Numbered from the stretch's first letter, positions 16,091-24,900 are shown. The stretch is 25,159 nt of DNA from DATKWV01 sp035529405 (GCA_035529405.1 DATKWV010000156.1:1-25159), one strand, 5' to 3'. Notes: generated by a model from the letters alone, not told the origin. Translations and numbers: made by a program.

Positions 16091-16105
16091 TGGCACAATA
16101 GTTGC
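16091..16105 (+). promoter_or_regulatory. Sigma-54 promoter of fliK
   Basis: TGGCAC-AATAG-TTGC followed by T, an exact match to the sigma-54 consensus, 33 bp before the fliK ATG. Together with its divergent partner at 15758 it shows that fliK and the basal-body operon belong to the same regulatory class. Confidence 0.88.
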
Positions 16106-16137
16106 TCTAATTAAAGTTTGACTTACAAGGACTGTCT

Positions 16138-17940
16138 ATGAACAACGAGACGTTTAAAATTCAAGCTATGTTGTTTGCGGCCAATGGGTCAGGTGCAGCG
16201 GCAAGTGTCGGGGGCAAAGTGGGTGTAAATAGTCCGGCCGGACACAGCGCAGGCGCTGACTGGACTGAAAGGCTGACAGGGTCTGATAATATAGGCAATC
16301 CTGTTCCGAAAACGGGGATTGAGGACTCTGTGCAGGATTTCAAGAATACCCTCAGGAACAGAATAACCGCCCAAACGCCGGTCAAAACGCAAACCGAGGC
16401 AGAAACAGTAAACAAACAAGCTTTGCAATCTATGGGTCTGTATTCGCCAAGTCTTGCGTTTTTGGCGGATATCGTAGCTGCCGGCGGAAAAGCAGAGGTT
16501 GCCGCCAAGGCCTCTTTGAATGATAAATCAGGGTTGGGCGCCGGCCAATCCGGTGATAAATTACAGGCAGCTGCGTCCCAGGTTGTTAATGTCAACAGCA
16601 CGGTATCCGGTGTGCACGTGGTATTACCTACCAGCCAGGACGCCGCCAAAAACATAAAGATATTTTTATCAGGGCTGCGCGACCAATTAGTTGAGGCTGG
16701 TAGCGGGCCAAAGCAGGGCAAAAGCTCTGCTGATACGGCAAGTGGGCCGGATTCGGCAACACTGGCCGGCAGCGATAAAGTTACTGTAATACCACCTGCC
16801 GCTGTCAATCAGGCTGCTGCGGTGCCTGAGTCGCAGGCCGGTGAGCATCCGGATGCAATAACCGCAAGTGAGATGTCCGGTAAAGCCGATGCAGGGCAGA
16901 AAACCAAAGTCGCAGGAAACCTTGACCCTGCCAGCCAAAATACCGACCAAAACGAGTCAGCCTCTAAAAACACCCCGCAGGATGGCGAGCCGGCAGCAAC
17001 CGGTTCGACAAAGGCTGCGGAGGTCTTGGTTCCCAAAGGCGGTGTTTTATCGGACGCTCAGGCGGAAAGGTCTATGAATAAGAGTTTTGACTTGAGCCAA
17101 AAATCGCCTACCGAAACTGCGGAATCAGCTTCCGAAACCGGCAAAGAAATGAGCAATCAGGGCAAAGCATTTGCTGATGACCATGCGCAGATGTCTTCAC
17201 AGATGTTGGCCGGTAATGGTAAAAGCCAGCAGCAACCGGGCGCAAACAAACTTAACATCGAGCAGCAGCACGCCCAGGAGGCAGAAGTATCCGGTGCGGC
17301 AGCCAAAAAAAGCGGTACGGATATTCTCAGCAAGGGCTTTGATGGCGCAGGTTCGCAGCAGAACTACTCTTACGGCGATTTGCACATTGCCGGCGGCTCG
17401 CAGCAAACAGCGAGCTTTACCCAGGCGGTTAAGAATTCAAACCAGCTGGTAAACAGTGAAACCTCCCCCGGCGTTGGCGAGCAGATTTGGACTTCTGTCA
17501 GCAATTCGCTGCGGACAGGTACTGGCGGGCAGGAAATCAACATCCGGCTGAACCCCCCGGAACTCGGAACTGTTTCTATTAAATTCCAGCAGCAGGATGG
17601 TCAGATAGTCGGCTCGGTAAAAGTCAGCAACGAGACTACCCGCTATGAAATTGAGCAGGCCTTGCCGCAGATAGTACGAAACCTTTCCGAGCAGGGTGTT
17701 CAGATAAAGCGAATGGAAGTGTCACTGTCGGACAGAGGTCTGCCGGAGGATGCCAAAGACCAGTTGATGCAGAACGGAACTTATCACCAGAGACAAAACT
17801 TTCATGAGGGAGCTGCTTCGAACTCTCGTGAGGACCTGTGGGCCAGCAATGAGTGGCTGATGGGCGAAAATAATTATCATCATGACGCTGAATCCGGATA
17901 TATGTCTGTTAACAAAGATTCTTTGAGCATATTGGTTTAG
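16138..17940 (+). CDS. fliK: Flagellar hook-length control protein FliK
   Basis: 600 aa. FliK is the secreted ruler that measures hook length and triggers the FlhB specificity switch. The first about 440 residues are low-complexity and probably extended, rich in Ala, Ser, Gln, Lys and Gly, as in other FliK proteins. The C-terminal Flg_hook domain (about 445-535) contains INIRLNPPELGTVSIKF, then VKVSNETTRYEIEQALPQI and the closing GVQIKRMEVSLS, all matching the family (L.L.P..LG.v.v). AAGGA lies before the ATG and a sigma-54 promoter just upstream. Length is above the 400 residues of Salmonella FliK, and most of the extra is in the variable part. Confidence 0.92.
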   Translation: MNNETFKIQAMLFAANGSGAAASVGGKVGVNSPAGHSAGADWTERLTGSDNIGNPVPKTGIEDSVQDFKNTLRNRITAQTPVKTQTEAETVNKQALQSMGLYSPSLAFLADIVAAGGKAEVAAKASLNDKSGLGAGQSGDKLQAAASQVVNVNSTVSGVHVVLPTSQDAAKNIKIFLSGLRDQLVEAGSGPKQGKSSADTASGPDSATLAGSDKVTVIPPAAVNQAAAVPESQAGEHPDAITASEMSGKADAGQKTKVAGNLDPASQNTDQNESASKNTPQDGEPAATGSTKAAEVLVPKGGVLSDAQAERSMNKSFDLSQKSPTETAESASETGKEMSNQGKAFADDHAQMSSQMLAGNGKSQQQPGANKLNIEQQHAQEAEVSGAAAKKSGTDILSKGFDGAGSQQNYSYGDLHIAGGSQQTASFTQAVKNSNQLVNSETSPGVGEQIWTSVSNSLRTGTGGQEINIRLNPPELGTVSIKFQQQDGQIVGSVKVSNETTRYEIEQALPQIVRNLSEQGVQIKRMEVSLSDRGLPEDAKDQLMQNGTYHQRQNFHEGAASNSREDLWASNEWLMGENNYHHDAESGYMSVNKDSLSILV

Positions 17941-17961
17941 AAAATTGCTTATTCAACCTTT

Positions 17962-19881
17962 ATGGGTACACAAGAAAACACAGGTCCGCCTGACACAGTG
18001 CAGCGCATTGCCGATAAGAGCCCGCCGCCGCAGTTCTTGGTTGATGCTGCCTCATCTGTCAATGCCGGCAGAATAAAAGAAGCCATAGATATTCTTGAGG
18101 GCGGCATTGAGCAGGACAGCTGTGCGGCGTACAGCGCAATCGGCCAGGTGTATCTGTCGTGCAGGGAATATGAAAATGCTCTGGGGTGGCTCGAGAAGGC
18201 ACATCAATGTCAACCGGATTCCGCTGAAATACTTCTGCAAAAAGCACAATCGCTTACAGGCCTGAAGCGCTGGTCGGACGCTATAGGTGTTTTCCAGCAG
18301 GTACTGGATAAGGATTCTCTGCGGACCGATGTTTTGTTTTTGCTCGGCAAAGCCCTGAAAGAAACCGGGCAACTGGAAAAAGCTGAAGAATGTTTCAAGC
18401 AGGTACTCAAGGAAAAAGCAACAGCGTCGGTTTTGTTTGAACTGGAATCCGTTGCTCGCAAGAAGGGCTGTTTATCACAGGCGGTTCAATATCGCAAACA
18501 GGTACTGCAGCTGAACCCGAATAATCCGGAGTTTCTGCGGTATGCCGCGGAGATTATGGTTTCCGTGGAGCGCAAGCAGCTTGGCATAAACCTGCTGCGC
18601 ATGGCAGCGAAAAGGGCTCCCAAGCGGGCGGACATTGGTTCGTCGTTGCTGCATGTGCTGCATTTTTCGCCGAATCTGGATGGTGAGATGCTTTTCCAGG
18701 AGCACAAACAATGGGGCCGCACTTACGCACCGATGGATTTGGCTCGAAGATGCCACGACAATGACCCCGACCCGGACCGGCGGCTTCGAATCGGATATAT
18801 ATCGCCGAATTTTTACAGGCATTCGGTTGCATTTTTCTTCGAATCGCTGCTGGACGCACATAACCGCAATGAAGTAGAAGTCTATGGGTACGGGGACATT
18901 AGATTTGCCGACGAAGTGACCGAGAGGCTCAAACCCAAGTTCTGCTGCTACCGTGATATCCGCCAAATGTCCAAAAAGGCGATTGTTGATTTGATTGAGC
19001 AGGACAACGTTGACATACTCGTGGACCTGGCCGGGCACACCAAGTACAACAAGCTGACGGTCCTGGCCCACAAACCCGCGCCTGTTCAGGTTACATATCT
19101 GGGCTACCCCAACACCACCGGAATGGAACAAATCGATTATCGCTTTACGGATGATTTGGCCGATACCGCCGACTCACAGAAGTATTATACCGAGGAACTG
19201 GTTTTTTTGCCGGAGGGATTTCTTTGTTACAGACCGGCGGATTTTGCCCCGCCGGTAACACCTTTGCCGGCAATGCAAAAAGGATATATCACTTTCGGCT
19301 GTTTTAACTGCAACCCGAAAATCAATCCTTATGTTATATCAATGTGGGCTCAGATTTTGAACAACAACAAGGACAGCCGGTTCATCCTGAAGTTTGACGG
19401 CGCCGCTGACGCGAAGATTCAGCACCTGTACACCCGCCATTTCGCGCGGTTTGGCATTCCCAGCTTCAGGCTGGATTTTTATGGATTGAAGTCACCCGCC
19501 CAGCACCTGGCGTTGTACGGCCGAATGGACATAGCACTTGATACGTACCCTTATAACGGCACGACAACGACTTTTGAGGCCTTATGGATGGGGGTGCCTG
19601 TGGTTTCACTTGCGGGCAGCTGTCACGCTTCGCGAGTGGGTTTGAGTATACTAAGCCGATTGGGCCTGGGCTTTCTGGCGGCGTCAAGCCCTGCTGAATA
19701 TGTTGCCAAGGCATTGGCACTTGCGGAAAAAACAGACCAGCTGGCGAAAATCCGTGATTCTATGCGAGCTCGAATGGCGGCAAGCAGTTTATGTAACGCA
19801 AAACAGTTTGCCGAAAATATTGAAACCGCTTACCGTCGGATGTGGCAGAAGTGGTGCCGGGACCACGGCGGGGATGATTGA
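17962..19881 (+). CDS. TPR-containing GT41 (O-GlcNAc transferase/SPINDLY-like) glycosyltransferase
   Basis: 639 aa. GT41 enzymes transfer GlcNAc (or a related sugar) from a nucleotide sugar to Ser/Thr of proteins in the cytosol. Residues about 30-235 form about six TPR-like helix pairs; residues 275-630 form the catalytic part. Recognised: LRIGYISPNFYRHSVAFFF with the catalytic-type His287, DILVDLAGHTKYN, PAPVQVTYLGYPNTTGM, the Lys453 of NPKINP (equivalent by alignment to Lys842 of human OGT), and DIALDTYPYNGTTTTFEAL (G533-T537) for nucleotide-sugar phosphate binding. All expected residues are present, so it should be active. It starts 21 bp after fliK and is a tandem paralogue of the next gene. 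Flagellin or another exported subunit is the likely acceptor by context. Confidence 0.9.
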   Translation: MGTQENTGPPDTVQRIADKSPPPQFLVDAASSVNAGRIKEAIDILEGGIEQDSCAAYSAIGQVYLSCREYENALGWLEKAHQCQPDSAEILLQKAQSLTGLKRWSDAIGVFQQVLDKDSLRTDVLFLLGKALKETGQLEKAEECFKQVLKEKATASVLFELESVARKKGCLSQAVQYRKQVLQLNPNNPEFLRYAAEIMVSVERKQLGINLLRMAAKRAPKRADIGSSLLHVLHFSPNLDGEMLFQEHKQWGRTYAPMDLARRCHDNDPDPDRRLRIGYISPNFYRHSVAFFFESLLDAHNRNEVEVYGYGDIRFADEVTERLKPKFCCYRDIRQMSKKAIVDLIEQDNVDILVDLAGHTKYNKLTVLAHKPAPVQVTYLGYPNTTGMEQIDYRFTDDLADTADSQKYYTEELVFLPEGFLCYRPADFAPPVTPLPAMQKGYITFGCFNCNPKINPYVISMWAQILNNNKDSRFILKFDGAADAKIQHLYTRHFARFGIPSFRLDFYGLKSPAQHLALYGRMDIALDTYPYNGTTTTFEALWMGVPVVSLAGSCHASRVGLSILSRLGLGFLAASSPAEYVAKALALAEKTDQLAKIRDSMRARMAASSLCNAKQFAENIETAYRRMWQKWCRDHGGDD

Positions 19882-19900
19882 TTATTAAGGGGCATTGCAG

Positions 19901-22900
19901 ATGAGTGCAGACGAAAAAACACAGCAGTGGAACATTTTAAAAACGGACGATACGAAAAAGCAGCCGCCTCAGTTTCTGGTCGATGCCTCCGCGGCGATAA
20001 ACGCCGGCGAAGCCCAGCAGGCAATAGTTCTTCTCGAAGGCGGCATCGAGCAGGACAAATTCGCAGCCTACAGCGGTCTTGGTCAGTTGTACTTGTCGCT
20101 TGCCGAATATGAAAAAGCGCTGGAATACATGCAGAAGGCGATGGATTGCAAGATGGGTTCCACGACGGTGCTGGTGGATATGGCCAAAGCCCTGGTGGGA
20201 CTTGGTCACCATACCGAGGCTGCCGACGACCTTTGCAATGCCCTCAAGTGCCAGGACAATATAAGGGATGTATGCGTTCTTGCAGAGGGCCTGGTAGAAA
20301 TAGGCGCCCCCGACCGTGCCGTTGAGCTGCTTGAAAAGATAGTGGAAAAGAACCCTGACCGAATGGACGCGGTATTCGAGCTTGCAAAGGCACTGGAGGC
20401 ATGTGGCCGGCCAGGGGCGGCGAAGGAGCAGCACGAAAAAATACTGCAATCAGGCCCGCATGTTAAGGTATATGACAGATTGATACGTATCTGCCAGGAC
20501 CTCGGCGAGTTTACGGATGCAGAATTATATGCGCAAAAGGCCATAGAGCTTCAGCCGGAAAACGCCCACTTCTGGTCCAAGCTTGCCTTCATTTTTATGA
20601 GAACCGATAGGAAACAGCAGGGTATTGAGCTTTTGCGAAAGGCCATGGAAAAAGACCCTGACAATCCGGTCATTGGCTCCAACTATTTGGGCCACCTGCA
20701 TTATCTGCCGGATATCGACCCGGAGAGGATTTCTGATGAGCATAAAAAGTGGGGCCGGATTCACGCACCGCTGGTTTTAGCCCGAAAATCTCATAGTAAC
20801 AACCTCGACCCGAACCGACGGCTTCGGGTGGGCTATGTATCGCCGGATTTTCGCTTTCACGCGGTTATGTTTTTCTTTGAATCATTGCTGGACGCCCACG
20901 ACCGCCGGCAGGTCGAGGTTTACGGGTATTCCTCGGTGGAATATCCTGACGCGACCACCAAACGGCTCAAGTCCAAATTCGACCATTACCGGGACATTTT
21001 CTGCACCGGTAACGAATCGGTGGTTAATTTGATAGAGAAGGACAGGATCGATATCCTCGTTGACCTTGCGGGGCATACAGCCTACAATCGTCTCGGTGTT
21101 TTTGCCTATAAGCCCGCTGCTGTTCAGGTCACATACCTGGGACATCCCGATACCACGGGAATGCAGCAGATTGATTATCGTTTTACCGATAATCTGGCCG
21201 ATACCGCTGAATCCCGGAAATTTTACACCGAGAACTTAGTGTTTTTGCCGGGCGGATTTCTGTGCTACAGGCCGCCTGAGGATGCGCCCGATGTAGCACC
21301 ATTGCCTGCTGAAAAAAACGGCTATATTACCTTCGGTTCCTTTAATAATAATCGTAAGCTTAATCCTTTCGTTATATCCATGTGGGCACAAATCCTGAAA
21401 AGCACCGCCAACAGCCGTTTTATTCTCAAATGGTCGGGCAAGAGTGAGCAGTCGCTGATGAAGCATTACTGCGAAATCTTCGAGCAGTTCGGAATTTCAC
21501 CCGACAGGGTGCAGGTACTGGGAGCGACTAATACTTTTTCAGACCATTTGCAGCTTTACGGGCAGGTCGATATAGCACTGGACACGTATCCATATAACGG
21601 CACCACAACTACCTGTGAGGCGTTGTATATGGGTGTACCTGTAATTTCACTTGTCGGCAAGTGTCACATGTCCCGTGTGGCCCTTAGCATACTGACGCGG
21701 TTGGGATTAGGTTTTCTTGCCGCTTCGACGCCGGAAGAATATATAGCCAAGGCCTGTACCCTGGCAGGCAAGGCCGGCCAGCTTGCAAAAATTCGTGCCG
21801 CCATGCGGCAGCGGATGACTGCAAGTACACTGTGCAACGCAAAGCTTTATGCCGCCGAGATCGAAAGGGCCTACCGGATGATGTGGCAGAAGTGGTGCCA
21901 GCAGCACACAAGCCGTACCGGTGAAGCCACACACAGGGCCGCTGCGCCCGAAAAAACCCCAGAATTCAGCCAGTCGCCGGTAACCGATACCTGCGACCAG
22001 CCGCAGGGACAACAGACAAGAGAAAAACCCGTTGTTCGCATTATACATAATCTTGCCCGTTGCGGAGGAACGCTTGTGTGTAAGTGCGTGGGCAGTATGA
22101 AGGACGTGATTTTGCTAAGTGAAATACACCCTCTGGGCGGCAAATACCGCAAGCCGCTCGAGCAGACCCACGAATGGCACAAACTGCTGACCGAGGAAGA
22201 AGTTTCCGCATTTGGTAAGGACAGCCGGGCGGATTTCCTCGAAGCTATTAGTCTTGTCGAAGCAAGGTGCAGACAGGCCGACCGCAGACTTGTGCTGCGG
22301 GACTGGGCGCACCTTGATTTTATGCAGGTGCCTTTCACGTACCAGATGCTTCTGGCGGATGCTCTGGAGGAAGATTTCGAGCTTTTGCGCATAGCCCTGG
22401 TGCGACATCCTGTGGACCAGTGGTTGAGTCTGAGAAAGCTTGGATTGGTAAGGGGAAAGCTGTCTCTGCCAGCTTATCTGCGGGGCTACCTGAAGTTCGC
22501 GCAGTTCTGTTCGCAAACCGGGTTTATCCGCTATGAGGACTTCACGGCCGAGCCTGCCTGGCAGATGAAAATACTTTGTCAAAAGCTGCAGTTGGAGTAC
22601 GATGAGAGCTTCCTGCAAAAATGGTGCGATTACGACTTTATAACCGGTGACGTTACCGGCGAATCGCGGGGTGCGAAATCTCGTGAGATTATTGCGCTGC
22701 CGCGAAGGAAGGTGGGTGCAGACCTGCTGCGGCAGTTCCGCGAAAACGATGACTACTGGAAGGCTCTAAAACTGCTGGACTATTCCGATGCGGCCGAGGA
22801 AAAGGCCGGCCCTGCATCGTTTGATTTAAAATCCGCGCAGGCAACCAGGAAGAAAAAAAACACTGCAAACGGAAAAAACCGTAAACTCAACGCCTCCCGG

Positions 22901-23641
22901 ATAATCATATCAAGTATGCCGCGGTCCGGTTCCATGTGGGCCTATAATGTCACGCGCGCGCTTATCGAATCGACGGCAATGGAAGTAGAGCCTGGAGAAG
23001 TACCTTCCGAAACAGCGCCTTTTATTATTAAGGCGGTGAAAGAACCCGTAAGCGATAATAAGATTTTTTGTCTGAAAACGCACCACGTCCTGGCCGAAGC
23101 CCTTGAGGACACGCTTATTATAACTACCTACCGTGATATCAGGGATGTTTTATTGTCACACATGAGGTTTATGCGGGTCAATTTCGACCAGGCCCTTGAG
23201 GGTGTAAACGAGTGGATGAGAACCACGGACGTGTATTTTGAAAGAAAGTCGTCCAATATTCTGAAAATCCGTTACAGTGAAATCGTCTCCAGCCCGTTGA
23301 ATGTTATTCGCAGAATTGACCGTTTTATTGGTACCCAGGCCTCGTTCGAGGATATTGCTCAAATCAATCAGCAATTTTCAAAAAAGAACGTCAAAAAAGC
23401 AATTGAGCAGTTTGAGGCTATACCTGCCGAGCAGATAAAGGCAAATCCGGGTGCTTTTGAGCTTCTTAAAAAACCCGGGGACAATTGCTATCGCGTGTTT
23501 GACAAGGCAACGGGGTTTCAGACAGGTCACATCAGCTCAAATAAAGACGGCGAGTGGCGCCAGGTACTCACCGAGGCCCAGCAGCAGCGGCTTATGGCCG
23601 GAACCGCCGATTGGCTCCAGAAATACGGCTTTACGCTTTGA
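19901..23641 (+). CDS. TPR-GT41 glycosyltransferase fused to two sulfotransferase-like domains
   Basis: 1246 aa from the ATG at 19901 (AAGGGG upstream). Residues 20-270 are TPR-like; about 305-670 are a GT41 catalytic region paralogous to the preceding gene, with His320, Lys486 of NNNRKLNP, and NGTTTTCEAL (from about 566). A polar linker (about 675-708) leads to a first sulfotransferase-like domain (about 711-965), with a P-loop-like NLARCGGTLVCK near 716 and VRHPVDQWLSLRKLG near 833. A basic linker (about 980-995) leads to a second such domain (about 998-1245), with ISSMPRSGSMW (5'-phosphosulfate loop), TYRDIRDVLLSHM (3'-phosphate-binding motif) and the closing GEWRQVLT. Sulfotransferases move sulfate from PAPS to sugars or other hydroxyl groups. 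Substrate is inferred, the domains are seen. The stop lies close to the following methyltransferase. Confidence 0.87.
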   Translation: MSADEKTQQWNILKTDDTKKQPPQFLVDASAAINAGEAQQAIVLLEGGIEQDKFAAYSGLGQLYLSLAEYEKALEYMQKAMDCKMGSTTVLVDMAKALVGLGHHTEAADDLCNALKCQDNIRDVCVLAEGLVEIGAPDRAVELLEKIVEKNPDRMDAVFELAKALEACGRPGAAKEQHEKILQSGPHVKVYDRLIRICQDLGEFTDAELYAQKAIELQPENAHFWSKLAFIFMRTDRKQQGIELLRKAMEKDPDNPVIGSNYLGHLHYLPDIDPERISDEHKKWGRIHAPLVLARKSHSNNLDPNRRLRVGYVSPDFRFHAVMFFFESLLDAHDRRQVEVYGYSSVEYPDATTKRLKSKFDHYRDIFCTGNESVVNLIEKDRIDILVDLAGHTAYNRLGVFAYKPAAVQVTYLGHPDTTGMQQIDYRFTDNLADTAESRKFYTENLVFLPGGFLCYRPPEDAPDVAPLPAEKNGYITFGSFNNNRKLNPFVISMWAQILKSTANSRFILKWSGKSEQSLMKHYCEIFEQFGISPDRVQVLGATNTFSDHLQLYGQVDIALDTYPYNGTTTTCEALYMGVPVISLVGKCHMSRVALSILTRLGLGFLAASTPEEYIAKACTLAGKAGQLAKIRAAMRQRMTASTLCNAKLYAAEIERAYRMMWQKWCQQHTSRTGEATHRAAAPEKTPEFSQSPVTDTCDQPQGQQTREKPVVRIIHNLARCGGTLVCKCVGSMKDVILLSEIHPLGGKYRKPLEQTHEWHKLLTEEEVSAFGKDSRADFLEAISLVEARCRQADRRLVLRDWAHLDFMQVPFTYQMLLADALEEDFELLRIALVRHPVDQWLSLRKLGLVRGKLSLPAYLRGYLKFAQFCSQTGFIRYEDFTAEPAWQMKILCQKLQLEYDESFLQKWCDYDFITGDVTGESRGAKSREIIALPRRKVGADLLRQFRENDDYWKALKLLDYSDAAEEKAGPASFDLKSAQATRKKKNTANGKNRKLNASRIIISSMPRSGSMWAYNVTRALIESTAMEVEPGEVPSETAPFIIKAVKEPVSDNKIFCLKTHHVLAEALEDTLIITTYRDIRDVLLSHMRFMRVNFDQALEGVNEWMRTTDVYFERKSSNILKIRYSEIVSSPLNVIRRIDRFIGTQASFEDIAQINQQFSKKNVKKAIEQFEAIPAEQIKANPGAFELLKKPGDNCYRVFDKATGFQTGHISSNKDGEWRQVLTEAQQQRLMAGTADWLQKYGFTL

Positions 23642-23676
23642 ATTACTTGTTAACTGGTACTGCAAGAGCACATATT

Positions 23677-24564
23677 GTGGATACGAAACAAAAACTGCAG
23701 AAAATAATGGCCGACAGATTCACCTGTGATAACCTCACTGCGGACTATAAACAGCGATTTAAGGCCGAAATCCGCAGGATGATAGGAACTGCCGACCCTG
23801 AGATTGAGGGCTTTCAGGACCAGCGTCAGCAGCGCAGCCTTTCGGTAAAATATGTCTGGGGTCACGACCATGATTTTGGCGAATTTTCCCTGAAAGGCGT
23901 GATGGGTGACAGGCATATCGATATTCTTTCCGGTTTTATGGATAATTTCGGCCTTGAGTCCGATTTAAGCGGCAAAAAAGTGCTTGATATCGGCGTTTGG
24001 ACGGGCGGAACCAGCCTGCTGCTTGCTGCCCTGGGCGCCGAAGTAACAGCCCTAGAGGAAGTGGTGAAGTATTCGAACACGGTTAATTATCTTGCAGCGG
24101 CCTTCGGCCTTTCGAAACTGCAGTGCGAACCAATTTCGCTCTACGACCTGGATGTTCACGATGTTTATGACTATGTAATATATTCCGGAGTCATTTATCA
24201 TGTCACCGACCCTGTATTATCATTACGTATTCTGTTCAACAGCTTAAAGGATAACGGGCAAATTTTTATCGAAACTTACGGCATAAAAGATATGTCATTT
24301 GGCGGGGGCGTGGTTCCGATGGTGCTTTATGAAGGCTCCAAACCGTGGCCAGCAATGAAAGGACAAAAATCATGTCAGCAGGTTTGCGGCTGGAACTGGT
24401 TTAGACCGGCCCCTATGACGCTTTATCTGTGGGCAGGTGCGGTCGGGTTCGAGGATATAAAGGTAAGCGATGTAAACAGCGATAATCGAATAAGTTGTGC
24501 CGCCACCCGCCGTAAGCACACGGATATGTTACGTGCAGGCTTATCCCGCCCGCACATAAGATAA
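23677..24564 (+). CDS. SAM-dependent class I methyltransferase
   Basis: 295 aa from the GTG at 23677. The frame continues upstream into the previous gene; other possible starts are TTG 23638 (overlapping the upstream TGA) and ATG 23707. The SAM-binding motif I is VLDIGVWTGGTSLLL with an acidic residue at the end of the next strand (VTALEEV). The later YSGVIYHVTDPVLSLRILFN is the motif region of TylF/CmoB-like and related small-molecule or sugar methyltransferases. The upstream stretch WGHDHDFGEF is characteristic of a subgroup found near glycan genes. Close spacing suggests co-transcription with the glycosyltransferases, so an O-methylation of the glycan is plausible. The acceptor is not known. 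Confidence 0.82.
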   Translation: MDTKQKLQKIMADRFTCDNLTADYKQRFKAEIRRMIGTADPEIEGFQDQRQQRSLSVKYVWGHDHDFGEFSLKGVMGDRHIDILSGFMDNFGLESDLSGKKVLDIGVWTGGTSLLLAALGAEVTALEEVVKYSNTVNYLAAAFGLSKLQCEPISLYDLDVHDVYDYVIYSGVIYHVTDPVLSLRILFNSLKDNGQIFIETYGIKDMSFGGGVVPMVLYEGSKPWPAMKGQKSCQQVCGWNWFRPAPMTLYLWAGAVGFEDIKVSDVNSDNRISCAATRRKHTDMLRAGLSRPHIR

Positions 24565-24579
24565 GTTTAATCAAGTTAA

Positions 24580-24600
24580 CCGGTTTTTATGTTAAACCGG
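24580..24600 (+). terminator. Possible hairpin terminator after the modification operon
   Basis: CCGGTTT (24580-24586) and AAACCGG (24594-24600) can form a perfect 7-bp stem with a 7-base loop, 16 bp after the methyltransferase stop. No T-run follows directly, so it may be a weak or Rho-dependent end, or a processing hairpin. Confidence 0.35.
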
Positions 24601-24752
24601 GCCATCCCGCCTTACCCCCGCCCTTAAACCATATTTTTTTATAAATTTTCACTGATTTCATCTTTTTTTGCCCACGGGCGGGCCATATCAGTATCACCGG
24701 CGGTTATTTTACAGGTCCTGGCCGTTTGTCGTTTTTTTATACAGGAAATTGC

Positions 24753-24779
24753 TCAAGTTCCGCTTGTTTTGACCGATAA
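24753..24779 (+). promoter_or_regulatory. Sigma-28 (FliA) promoter of flagellin
   Basis: TCAAGTTC (24753-24760), 11 bases, ACCGATAA (24772-24779). The consensus is TAAAGTTT-N11-GCCGATAA, giving 6 of 8 and 7 of 8 matches at the exact spacing. Transcription would start near 24786, leaving a leader of about 115 bases before the flagellin ATG. Confidence 0.8.
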
Positions 24780-24801
24780 GTTCAGGTGAAAGCAAATGCT
24801 C

Positions 24802-24815
24802 ACAAGCGTGCTTGT
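24802..24815 (+). repeat. Inverted repeat in the flagellin leader
   Basis: ACAAGC-GT-GCTTGT is a perfect 6-bp inverted repeat, located about 16 bases after the expected start site. It could be an operator-like site in DNA, or a stem in RNA if the inner pairs open to make the loop. Function not known. Confidence 0.35.
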
Positions 24816-24900
24816 TGCACGGTGAAAAAATTCTTTTCGTGATAGGGGCTTAACAGTACCGGAAGAACAGAGGTTTGGTTTTTTTTAAGGAGTCAGAAAT

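Larger units (their letters stand above)
15699..16137. other. Divergent intergenic control region between flgB and fliK
   Basis: This 439-bp region separates two divergent operons and holds two sigma-54 promoters (listed separately) facing outward. A weak 84-codon open frame on the minus strand (15842-16096) is not supported as a gene. The centre is more AT-rich than the flanking genes and contains short direct and inverted repeats that could be enhancer-binding-protein sites. Confidence 0.7.
24565..24900 (+). other. Intergenic region upstream of flagellin
   Basis: 336 bp without an ORF. It holds the hairpin at 24580, a sigma-28 promoter at 24753-24779, and a leader of roughly 115 bases with an inverted repeat at 24802-24815 and AAGGAG just before the flagellin ATG. 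AT-rich T-tracts lie between about 24631 and 24670. Confidence 0.75.

Noticed and set aside
15842..16096. 84-codon open frame on the minus strand in the flgB-fliK gap
   Set aside because: GTG start without a ribosome site, no recognisable domain, and its start overlaps the plus-strand sigma-54 promoter; more likely regulatory DNA.
18010..18017. GCCGATAA, a perfect sigma-28 -10 element
   Set aside because: It lies inside the coding start of the first GT41 gene and the -35 position (TGACACAG) does not match; likely coincidence.
22176..22190. TGGCAC followed by a GC-containing stretch, resembling sigma-54
   Set aside because: The -12 part does not match TTGC at the right spacing and the site is deep inside a long gene.
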